Assembly: GCA_002309765.1 (NCBI GenBank)
Contig: DBXY01000033.1
Span: 1-28,975 of the forward strand
DNA length: 28,975 nt
Direction of reading: 5' to 3'
Origin: Verrucomicrobia bacterium UBA1200
GTDB taxonomy: Bacteria > Verrucomicrobiota > Kiritimatiellia > RFP12 > UBA1067
Both the position numbers and the translations under genes were made by a program. Position 1 is the first letter of the stretch, and each line of letters opens with the position of its first letter. Of the stretch, positions 9,602-15,905 are shown piece after piece. A model generated the notes under the pieces. That model made no database searches and was not told where the DNA came from. It saw nothing but the letters and a program-made list of their open reading frames with translations.

Positions 9602-11101
9602 TCACTGAATGTATTTGCGTAACGTGGTGCGGGATATCTTGAGCGCGGTGGATGCCCTCGATAGGTTCTGGGCGTATTTGTTGAACACCTTCTGGATGTG
9701 TCTCCTTATGGCCTCGTCCAGCTCATCCGGCACCACGTCCGGCACTTCGGGGGGCGCGTTGTCAAACAGCCCTGCGTTCATCTCCCGGTGCTTTTCAAGC
9801 AGAAGCGCGAAATCCGATTCTCCCAACACTGCCGCGCGTTCAAGCAGATTCAGCAGCTCCCGCACATTGCCGGGATAGTTGTATGATTTGAGCGCGGAAA
9901 TCTGCGCATCCGAAAGATGCTTTCTGAATCGGTCAAACCACCAGTTGTCGGCAATATCACGGATATCGTCCTTGTGTTCGCGCAACGATGGCACCCGCAA
10001 CTGCACCACGTTGAGTCGCATAAAGAGATCCTCGCGGAATTTCCCCAGACGGACAAGCTCCGACAGGTTGCGGTTGGTCGCGGTCAGGAGACGCACATCC
10101 GTATTGATTTCCTTCATGCCGCCAACACGCATGAAACGTCCGCCTTCCAACACGCGCAACAATACCCCTTGCGCCTCCAGCGGCAATTCCCCGATCTCGT
10201 CCAGAAAAAGCGTTCCCCCGTCGGCAAGCTCGAACAGCCCCGGCCTTTCGCGGTCCGCGCCGGTGAACGAGCCTTTTTCGTGACCGAAGAACCTGCTTTC
10301 CAAAAGTTCGGGATTCACGCTCGCGCAATTGAAGGCGTAGAACGGCTCGTTACGGCGCGGTGACTGCGCGTGAATCTGCAGCGCCACGGTCTCCTTTCCG
10401 GTGCCGCTTTCGCCTAGAATCATTACCCGCGCTTCCGGATGAGCGGCGATACGTTCGATATAGCCGCGCAGTTCCTTCATCGTCTCGCTCTTACCGACCA
10501 GTTCGCGATGCCCATAGCGGCGGTAATGGTCCACAAGCCGTTTCAACTCTGAGGGCCAGCCATCCTCTGGGACACCTTTGGCAAGCACCTCTATCGCTTG
10601 CGAATACGAAGCCTCATCCTGATACGACCGGTACGCGAACATTGCCGCCGAAAGTAGCTCGTGGTAGGGCGGCACTGACTTTGGAAGTTTCGCCTTTTCG
10701 TAAGCGTATGGAAGGAATCGCGACACATCGGTCCCGAAAGCTTTGCTCACGGCTTTCACCAGCGAACCGTTGAACGGGCCGCCTTCGCACTCTATGACCT
10801 TCATAAGCGGGGCAATCGTTTTCTTATGAGATTCGTTCATCGGGATTGCGCTGATCCAAACGACCCTGGTCTTGCCTTTCAACGCTTTTAGCGCATTGGC
10901 AAGCCTAGCCACATCGCCGCCAAGGCCAAGGCCAACCAGGACAATGCGTTGCCACGTTGCCGCGTCGGATTCCATGAACTCCGGCAACCGTCGTTTGCTC
11001 ATGCCGCGTGCGGTTGCGTTGCCGCCGAGCGCTTCCAGCGCCGCGGCAGCGGCAACCGCATATTCCTTCCATCCCCATCCAGTCAATACCAGCGATTTCA
11101 T
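9602..11101 (-). CDS. Sigma-54-dependent transcriptional activator (bEBP) with unrecognised sensor domain
   Basis: A protein of 499 residues. A central AAA+ domain (about 200-440) has Walker A GESGTGKE (230-237), the sigma-54 contact loop as GSFTGA (277-282, a variant of GAFTGA), Walker B TLFLDE (297-302) and GNVREL (411-416). A Fis-type helix-turn-helix lies at 475-499. The first 195 residues are not a response-regulator receiver (no phospho-acceptor pattern seen), nor a recognised GAF or PAS domain. They look like an alternating alpha/beta fold (for example VLVGLGLGGDVARLANAL at 54-71). The gene lies directly behind the five-gene operon that carries a sigma-54 promoter and palindromic enhancer, so it is the likely regulator of that operon. 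It has no Shine-Dalgarno; see its promoter entry for the probable leaderless transcript. Confidence 0.9.
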   Translation of the reverse strand: MKSLVLTGWGWKEYAVAAAAALEALGGNATARGMSKRRLPEFMESDAATWQRIVLVGLGLGGDVARLANALKALKGKTRVVWISAIPMNESHKKTIAPLMKVIECEGGPFNGSLVKAVSKAFGTDVSRFLPYAYEKAKLPKSVPPYHELLSAAMFAYRSYQDEASYSQAIEVLAKGVPEDGWPSELKRLVDHYRRYGHRELVGKSETMKELRGYIERIAAHPEARVMILGESGTGKETVALQIHAQSPRRNEPFYAFNCASVNPELLESRFFGHEKGSFTGADRERPGLFELADGGTLFLDEIGELPLEAQGVLLRVLEGGRFMRVGGMKEINTDVRLLTATNRNLSELVRLGKFREDLFMRLNVVQLRVPSLREHKDDIRDIADNWWFDRFRKHLSDAQISALKSYNYPGNVRELLNLLERAAVLGESDFALLLEKHREMNAGLFDNAPPEVPDVVPDELDEAIRRHIQKVFNKYAQNLSRASTALKISRTTLRKYIQ

Positions 11102-11108
11102 GGACAGA

Positions 11109-11138
11109 ATGATACCCGATAACGCATCGAATTGTCAA
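11109..11138 (-). promoter_or_regulatory. Strong sigma-70-like promoter giving a leaderless activator mRNA
   Basis: On the minus strand a perfect TTGACA (11138-11133) is followed by 18 bases and TATCAT (11114-11109; 5 of 6). The -10 ends only 7 bases before the ATG at 11101, so transcription should begin at or next to the start codon. The -35 overlaps the TGA stop codon of the upstream gene (11137-11135). The activator can therefore be made independently of the sigma-54 operon. Confidence 0.6.
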
Positions 11139-11515
11139 TCATCGAAAAGCGCCGTGCCGAGTATGGTTCCAACGATCAAACCGCCGATACCGCCGACCAC
11201 GGCCCCAATGACGCTTCCGACACTGTGGCAATCATCATCTTCGTCGGTATCATCTTCCCCTTCCTCGTTCGTTTCATCCTCTTCATTATCGTCAATGTCA
11301 TCGCCAGATTCCAAGTCATCTTCTTCTTCGTCTTTCCTTGTTTTCTCCGGTGTTTCGGCATTTTCGGTTTCGTCATCCAAGAGGTTCTTTAAGATATCGC
11401 TTAACTCCTTCTTGGACACCTTTATTGTTTCGTCAAAATCCAAATCATCCAGACTGTCCTTTTTGCGCTTGATAGCCTTTATGATTTCCTCACTGGTCAG
11501 TTTACTGTTGCTCAT
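11135..11515 (-). CDS. Acidic protein with C-terminal glycine-zipper membrane segment
   Basis: A protein of 126 residues, family not recognised. Residues 1-45 are charged and helical. Residues about 50-93 are extremely acidic, with long runs of Asp/Glu. Residues about 97-123 form a Gly-rich hydrophobic segment (SVIGAVVGGIGGLIVGTILG) typical of glycine-zipper membrane helices. The Shine-Dalgarno AGAAGGG lies 9 bases before the ATG. It is the last of five small genes behind the sigma-54 promoter. A tail-anchored or pore-type membrane role is only an inference. Confidence 0.75.
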   Translation of the reverse strand: MSNSKLTSEEIIKAIKRKKDSLDDLDFDETIKVSKKELSDILKNLLDDETENAETPEKTRKDEEEDDLESGDDIDDNEEDETNEEGEDDTDEDDDCHSVGSVIGAVVGGIGGLIVGTILGTALFDD

Positions 11516-11557
11516 TTTCGGTTTCCCTTCTTTGGTTGTGGGTTGTGGTTGCCATGC

Positions 11558-12118
11558 CTAATCTTCGAACGAAAAGTCGCCAGGTCCGAAACCTGTCGGT
11601 TCCCAAGTCACGCATTGGCATCCAAATTTGCGTTTAAGCGAGCGGGCCACATCGCGGTCGCTCAGCTTTGCTTCTCTTGGCACTTTGCCGGTTATGCATC
11701 GCACCGTGAACTTGTGGCAGTTGTTGTCGATGAGATCGTATTCCCGGTTCCCCTGGCAGGCGTTTGCCAATGTGCGGGCGCGCTCGGAAATTTCCGGCGA
11801 TCCAAGCGCGTTTCCGCACCCGTCGGTCGCGATGTAGATGTTGATTCCGGTACGGAGAAAGTTTGTCCCCTGCCCGTTCAGAAAGTCGTGCGGATCTACA
11901 ATTTGCGGTGTGGCCTTGCCGTCCACGTTGGTAATCTCGGCAATTTCGTCATTGCCCAGATATATTCCCGTGTGGCAAAATCGGCCACCGGTAAAATTCG
12001 CGCCAAACGCCAGATCGCAGCGCAAAACACAACCGGCAAAGGGTTTAACCTTGTCTCTAAACTCCGCAGACAAACTCTCCAGCAGATTCCCGATTATCGG
12101 TATCGTAAACTCAGTCAT
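11558..12118 (-). CDS. LRAT-like (permuted NlpC/P60 fold) enzyme
   Basis: A protein of 186 residues. The pattern fits lecithin:retinol acyltransferase-like thiol enzymes: a catalytic-type His in CHTGIYLG (His49) and a nucleophile-type Cys in YDLIDNNCHKFTVRC (Cys134), the equivalent of the family NCEHFV motif. LRAT-fold proteins act as acyltransferases or hydrolases on lipids or peptides; the substrate here cannot be read. No signal peptide is seen. The Shine-Dalgarno GAGGAG lies 7 bases from the ATG. Neighbours are a zinc-ribbon protein and a DUF1232 membrane protein in one operon, which suggests action at the inner face of the membrane (inference). Confidence 0.75.
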   Translation of the reverse strand: MTEFTIPIIGNLLESLSAEFRDKVKPFAGCVLRCDLAFGANFTGGRFCHTGIYLGNDEIAEITNVDGKATPQIVDPHDFLNGQGTNFLRTGINIYIATDGCGNALGSPEISERARTLANACQGNREYDLIDNNCHKFTVRCITGKVPREAKLSDRDVARSLKRKFGCQCVTWEPTGFGPGDFSFED

Positions 12119-12165
12119 CTCAAAACTCCTCTTTCATTTCACACGCGTTGTGGCTTTGCGGCTAT

Positions 12166-12372
12166 TCACGGGCCGACCCGAATCGGCACACTCCAGCGAT
12201 GGCCGCATTTGCGGCATTTCATTTCGGCGACCGTTGGACCGTCCTTTACAATCATTCCCATCGGCTGACGGATCTCATTCTTCACTTTCGCGCTTCCGCA
12301 AATCGGGCACTTTCCGGCAAATGGCAAGCGTAATCCAGCGAGACCCATTAGCGTTTTCACCAACCTGTTCAT
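12166..12372 (-). CDS. Small zinc-ribbon protein
   Basis: A protein of 68 residues with two CxxC pairs, CPICG and CRKCG, forming a probable zinc ribbon, after a short hydrophobic N-terminus (MNRLVKTLMGLAGL). The start at 12372 is preferred to an in-frame ATG at 12399. It has GGGAG 5 bases upstream and begins 2 bases after the stop of the DUF1232 gene, while the longer form would overlap that gene by 25 bases. The function is unknown; it may be an adaptor for the operon products. Confidence 0.7.
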   Translation of the reverse strand: MNRLVKTLMGLAGLRLPFAGKCPICGSAKVKNEIRQPMGMIVKDGPTVAEMKCRKCGHRWSVPIRVGP

Positions 12373-12374
12373 GA

Positions 12375-12683
12375 CTACTCCCGGATTTTCCCTGTACAAC
12401 GGCGGTAGCGTTCTAAATCAATCCGCGCGAGCCGCACAACTGCGGTTATCACGAGTATGTCGTCAATCCATCCGGCAAACGGTATCGTGTCCGGGACGAT
12501 ATCGATCGGCGACGCAGCATACGCGATACCGATTACGAGCGCAACGAGCAGGCGTATTGGAGACCAGTCGAATTTTCCCGCGAACCAGTCGCAGATCATC
12601 GCCACCGTGTCAACGGCGTCCACCACCAGACGGGTAAAGAAACCGACCACTCCTCGCCCATACACTTCGACTCCGGTACTCAT
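12375..12683 (-). CDS. DUF1232 (YkvA-type) membrane protein
   Basis: A protein of 102 residues. The diagnostic DUF1232 motif lies at about 58-78 (SPIDIVPDTIPFAGWIDD), in a hydrophobic stretch (about 44-85) that would form one or two membrane segments. The family is widespread and its biochemical role is not established. The start overlaps the stop of the coiled-coil gene in an ATGA arrangement (12683-12680), which suggests translational coupling. It is the second gene behind the sigma-54 promoter. Confidence 0.88.
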   Translation of the reverse strand: MSTGVEVYGRGVVGFFTRLVVDAVDTVAMICDWFAGKFDWSPIRLLVALVIGIAYAASPIDIVPDTIPFAGWIDDILVITAVVRLARIDLERYRRCTGKIRE

Positions 12684-12946
12684 TCGACACCCTCCAGCCG
12701 TCTTTGCAGCGCCTCGCTCTCAAGCAAAACCCTGTACAGCTCCTTAAAGTCCTCAATCATATCGACGGTATGGCGGCGCATTTCTAGGAAATTCTTAAGC
12801 GCGATCCGGCTTATCTCGCCCTTCTCGCCTTTCTCCGCCTCCGCGATGTCGCGGTCAAGTTCGGCAAGCTCGGTTTCCATCTCCTCGATTGACTCGCGCA
12901 TCCCCCGCGCCTCGTCCGATTCGAACGCTTCAGTTTTATTCTCCAT
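12680..12946 (-). CDS. Small coiled-coil protein, first gene of the sigma-54 operon
   Basis: A protein of 88 residues, strongly charged and predicted helical nearly throughout (for example ESIEEMETELAELDRDIAEA), consistent with a coiled coil. No enzyme motif is seen. AAAGGA lies 10 bases before the ATG. It follows a leader of about 34 bases from the predicted sigma-54 start site near 12980. Its role is unknown; a scaffold or membrane-surface oligomer is a guess from its neighbours. Confidence 0.75.
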   Translation of the reverse strand: MENKTEAFESDEARGMRESIEEMETELAELDRDIAEAEKGEKGEISRIALKNFLEMRRHTVDMIEDFKELYRVLLESEALQRRLEGVE

Positions 12947-12990
12947 GGCAACACAATCCTTTCGGTTTTTTGTTTAAGACATCCTCCTAA

Positions 12991-13006
12991 TGCAAAATCC
13001 GTGCCA
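12991..13006 (-). promoter_or_regulatory. Sigma-54 (-24/-12) promoter
   Basis: The minus strand reads TGGCACGGATTTTGCA, that is TGGCAC-N5-TTGCA, matching the sigma-54 consensus TGGCACG-N4-TTGCW at every conserved position. With the GC of the -12 element at 12993-12992, transcription should start near 12980, giving a leader of about 34 bases before the coiled-coil gene. A sigma-54 activator is encoded at the far end of the same gene set. Confidence 0.8.
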
Positions 13007-13057
13007 AAGCGAAAACCCCGCAAAACATAGCTTTTTGCTGGGTTTTGGTTAATATGC

Positions 13058-13086
13058 TGACCAATTATTGTCCAGTTACTGGTCAA
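13058..13086. promoter_or_regulatory. Palindromic enhancer-like site upstream of the sigma-54 promoter
   Basis: A 19-bp palindrome at 13068-13086 (TTGTCCAGT, one central base, ACTGGTCAA) matches in 8 of 9 arm positions, with a perfect CCAGT-T-ACTGG core. A further half-site (TGACCA) lies at 13058-13063. It is centred about 97 bases upstream of the predicted sigma-54 start, a normal distance for an activator binding site. Confidence 0.55.
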
Positions 13087-13170
13087 ATCTAATACAGATT
13101 CAAAGACATCTTTTTGATTTCAACAGAGTTTGACATGGCGAATTTAGCGTGTGGTCTGGCCGTACGACCT

Positions 13171-13198
13171 AAATCTTGTAAATCATGTTAATCCTGTC
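13171..13198 (-). repeat. Copy of an intergenic repeat (GACAGGATTAACA type)
   Basis: Read on the minus strand, this 28-base stretch contains ACAGGATTAACATGATTTA. It closely matches 13328-13356 on the plus strand (ACAGGATTAACAAGATTGA). Similar short phrases occur between genes of many bacteria. No coding capacity is seen. Confidence 0.5.
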
Positions 13199-13322
13199 CG
13201 GAAATTAAAAAGCGGTGTGGGGTTCACGCCAACACACCCTCTCCTTCGCGCTCAACTTCTCAACATTTTTTGCCGCAAAGGGCGCATAGGTCGCAAAGAC
13301 TGATATCACTACGGTTACGCAG

Positions 13323-13400
13323 TTTTTAGACAGGATTAACAAGATTGACAGGATTATGTGAAACGGATGGAAATCTTAATCTTGTAAACCTGGTCTAAAA
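13323..13400. repeat. Imperfect long palindrome in the gene-free stretch
   Basis: The left arm starts TTTTTAGACAGGATTAACAA and the right arm, read on the opposite strand, starts TTTTAGACCAGGTTTACAAG. The arms are about 30 bases with a few mismatches and small gaps, around a short centre. The gene-free stretch 13087-13675 otherwise holds low-complexity 'caaag/ggcgc' phrases (13273-13300 and 13533-13567) and one copy of a larger dispersed repeat (13441-13468). No gene is seen there. Confidence 0.5.
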
Positions 13401-13440
13401 GCAGATCATCGCCACCATATCAATGGCGTCCTCCTGGCGA

Positions 13441-13468
13441 CCAATCTTTCCACGGTATAACAACTGTT
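13441..13468 (-). repeat. Dispersed repeat, partial copy 1
   Basis: The minus strand contains AACAGTTGTTATACCGTGG, followed by AAAGATTGG. This core recurs at 14783-14815 and, inverted, at 26949-26980. Only the core of the longer repeat is recognisable here. The core reads through as NSCYTVERLVA in one frame in this copy and in copy 2. Confidence 0.6.
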
Positions 13469-13675
13469 ACTCTCGCGTAAAAGGGAGAGACGCGTTCCGT
13501 CGCGTCCGGGTTGCAGGGTTGGCTATCTCCATACCTTTGCGTTCCTTGCGCCCTTTGCGGCCAAAAACAAACGGATTTGTTCGCGACTAACGCCGCTCAC
13601 GGGAATGTGACGGGATAGCAGATTTGTGCGGATTCGTGTCACCTTGCGGTTCACGGCGGACGCGACGGAGCGCGA

Positions 13676-14698
13676 CCTGACGGCAAGACGCTTGTCGTTG
13701 ATGAAGTCCAGAAGGCTCCGGAAATTCTGGACGCCATCAAGATCCGTTTGGATCGTGATGGTTCAAAAGGGCAATATTTGCTGACAGGAAGTTCCAGCCT
13801 TAGATTCGCAAAGATGGTGAAAGATTCCCTCGCAGGCAGGCTTGCCACAATACGGTTGCGTACGCTTGCTTTGGGTGAACTGAAGGGCGGAAGCGGCAAT
13901 TTTCTTAAGCGGGCGTTTTTAAGAGATTTCACTGGTGGATTCGATCAACTTGACAAGCGCATGGTAATCCATCTCGCTTTTCAGGGAGGATATCCAGAAA
14001 CATTGGATTTCTCCCCAAAGGCACGAAAGGGGTGGTACCGTGATTACGTTGACGATCTGCTTATGAAAGACATCCGGGATGTAACCGAAATCAGGAAAAC
14101 GGAAGCGTTGCTGAAGGTCGTAGATTGGATGTTGGCGTACACGGCGAAAATTTTTGACCGGAAAACCCTGTGCACGGCCGCGCAATTGTCCGGAGTAACG
14201 ATAGATAATTACCTTGGAGCGCTGGGTGCATTATACCTTTTCGACGCGGTACCCGCATGGGCGGGAAGTGATTACGCCAAAATCGGAAAACGCGTAAAAT
14301 ATTTTGCGGCTGACCCCGGTCTGGTTGCTAATCAGCTGGGATGGAAGGAGGAGCAAGTTTATCTTGACGGCGATCGAAGCGGCAAACTGGTGGAAACTTG
14401 GGTTTATCATGAGCTTGCAGCCATTTCCGGTCTGAATCAAGAATACACAATCACCCAATACCGCGATTCCGATAAACACGAGATTGACTTTATCGTGGAA
14501 AATGATGACGGGGACCTTTTGGGAATAGAAGTAAAGGCGGGGAGCAATTTGGGGCCGGAAGACTTTAAGCACCTCAAATGGTTTTCTGCCAAGATGTCCA
14601 AGTCCCGATTCACCGGCATTGTGCTATATACAGGGAAAGACGTATTGCGATTCGGCGAAGGGTTTTATGCGGTTCCTATGGCAATGCTGGCAGTGTAG
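13676..14698 (+). pseudogene. 5'-truncated AAA/DUF4143-type ATPase
   Basis: The reading frame contains the second half of an AAA_14/DUF4143 ATPase. It has a Walker B-like LVVDEVQKAPEILDAIK (from about 13691), the family motif YLLTGSSS, and a DUF4143 C-terminal half with a PD-(D/E)xK-like element (HEIDFIVENDDGDLLGIEVKAGS). The P-loop half, roughly the first 70-100 residues of an intact member, is absent. Upstream the frame runs only to a TAG at 13616-13618, through sequence that is not ATPase-like. No ATG with a ribosome binding site precedes the conserved part; the first usable start is a TTG at 13748, inside the domain. The rest is open and well preserved, so the truncation looks recent. A short functional product is possible but unlikely, since ATP binding would be lost. 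Confidence 0.75.
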
Positions 14699-14719
14699 CC
14701 TTCCACCCGTGCTTCGCGC

Positions 14720-14848
14720 GTGAATGGTTCATCTTGACAACCTTAACCGTGTAGAACGTATAGATCTTTGTGACCTTTGTGGCAACTAATCTTTCCACGG
14801 TATAACAACTGTTTTTATCTCGCTCAGAGACGCAGAGGCGCGGAGATT
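14720..14848 (-). repeat. Dispersed repeat, copy 2
   Basis: About 130 bases matching, in inverted orientation, the stretch 26916-27050. Shared blocks include GGTTCATCTTGA, TTAACCGTG, the core TCCACGGTATAACAAC and GGCGCGGAGATT. It lies just after the truncated ATPase and has no gene of its own. Confidence 0.7.
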
Positions 14849-14970
14849 TACAGGTTCCCGGCGGTCCCACGTGAGAACGTAAGCGAGGAATCTAGCTTTT
14901 TGTGGAATGCATCTGAACTGAGCGGCTCACCCGGAGGGTTCGCCCCACTTGAAGGTTCGTCAAATGGTAG

Positions 14971-14993
14971 GGCGAGCCGTCCTCGGCGAGCCG
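14971..14993 (+). repeat. Short direct repeat GGCGAGCCG x2
   Basis: Two copies of GGCGAGCCG (14971-14979 and 14985-14993) are separated by TCCTC. The stretch 14849-15078 between the dispersed repeat and the next promoter otherwise holds no recognisable gene. Confidence 0.4.
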
Positions 14994-15078
14994 CAGATTG
15001 AATGGGATGATGATTCACGTTGGAGTTTCCACAAAATTCTTCTTAGAGCCAAAATTTTACATTATTTCGCATAATTAT

Positions 15079-15107
15079 TTTCAAAAATCTGCGTATTAAA
15101 GTATAAC
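15079..15107 (+). promoter_or_regulatory. Candidate promoter of the orphan gene at 15161
   Basis: TATAAC (15102-15107) is a good -10 element. TTTCAA (15079-15084) lies 17 bases upstream as a weak -35. The surrounding 15040-15110 is clearly AT-rich compared with its flanks, as expected of a promoter. Confidence 0.4.
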
Positions 15108-15160
15108 GCGGAAGAGTGCCGTAGGGTTGACGGCACAAACTCCGCCACGGAGGTTGTAAA

Positions 15161-15778
15161 GTGGGAAGAAAGCTTAAAGGCCGTGACGAATTAAAGGAAC
15201 AGGTGATAAACATCTTGTCATCGCCAGACGTTGTCGGCGAGATCAGAAAAATTGTTTTGGGGATTTTAAGGGAGGAATCCTTGGGGCGGACATTTACTGA
15301 ATCCGGCGATCCCAGCGGCAAAAGTCAGATTACCGTAAATCTTGAAGAGACTTCCGTCACATTATCATCTGGGAACGCAAAGCCGCTTTCGATATCAGAT
15401 GGTGTACAGTGTCTAATGGTGGTTTTGGCGTTGAACGGTTTTGGCCCCCAGTTGGAACCACGGTATTGGCAAGAGCGGATGAACCAGATATTCGCGAACA
15501 GCAAATCCTGCAAGTACCGGTGGATAACCTCAACGGTTGGGATCAGAAACATATCGGAAAAAATGCGGCAGGTACGGGACCGAATCGAGCCATGGTTGTC
15601 CAAAATTGCCGGAACGCGGTGCCGGATTGTTCCTTCCTGCCGGAAATCGGGTTATGAAAAAGCGGACTGGGACGACCATTTCCAAGTCCAATGGATGTTT
15701 TCCGGACAAATCACGAAAGATTTCCCGTATGGGGAATTTCCCGACCCCGTGTCCAAAAAACTAAAGTCAATCGTATAG
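15161..15778 (+). CDS. Hypothetical protein at the head of the accessory island
   Basis: A protein of 205 residues, not recognised. It starts with GTG and an excellent ribosome binding site (ACGGAGG, 7 bases away). Residues 1-45 are charged and helical (GRDELKEQVINILSSPD). Residues 50-80 are polar. Residues 80-150 are probably a helical bundle (SDGVQCLMVVLALNGFG, RNISEKMRQVRDRIEPWL), and the C-terminus is Trp- and Pro-containing. No signal peptide or membrane segment is seen. It lies 127 bases before the FGE-fold gene and may be a separate transcription unit. A DNA-binding or regulatory role cannot be shown. Confidence 0.7.
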   Translation: MGRKLKGRDELKEQVINILSSPDVVGEIRKIVLGILREESLGRTFTESGDPSGKSQITVNLEETSVTLSSGNAKPLSISDGVQCLMVVLALNGFGPQLEPRYWQERMNQIFANSKSCKYRWITSTVGIRNISEKMRQVRDRIEPWLSKIAGTRCRIVPSCRKSGYEKADWDDHFQVQWMFSGQITKDFPYGEFPDPVSKKLKSIV

Positions 15779-15905
15779 GCGGCAAGAATGTCCAAACCTG
15801 TTTTTTCCATAATTCGCCCATACTGCGCCCATATACTTTCGCCACAGAATGCGCGATAATATTCACTATGTGATGGTAGGGTTCTTTTGTTGCGATGCGG
15901 AGACG

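Noticed and set aside
10872..11561. Plus-strand frame of 229 codons rich in Ser and Phe
   Set aside because: It is the reverse of the acidic gene (Asp/Glu codons read as Ser/Phe) and of the activator's 5' end; low complexity and no start signal.
13533..13567. CRISPR-like short repeats
   Set aside because: The phrases are degenerate low-complexity intergenic text with no regular spacing, and no cas genes are nearby.
14676..14870. 64-codon minus frame containing CYTVERLVATK
   Set aside because: It lies in dispersed repeat copy 2. Comparison with copy 3 shows changes spread over all codon positions, so a protein is not supported; reported as a repeat.
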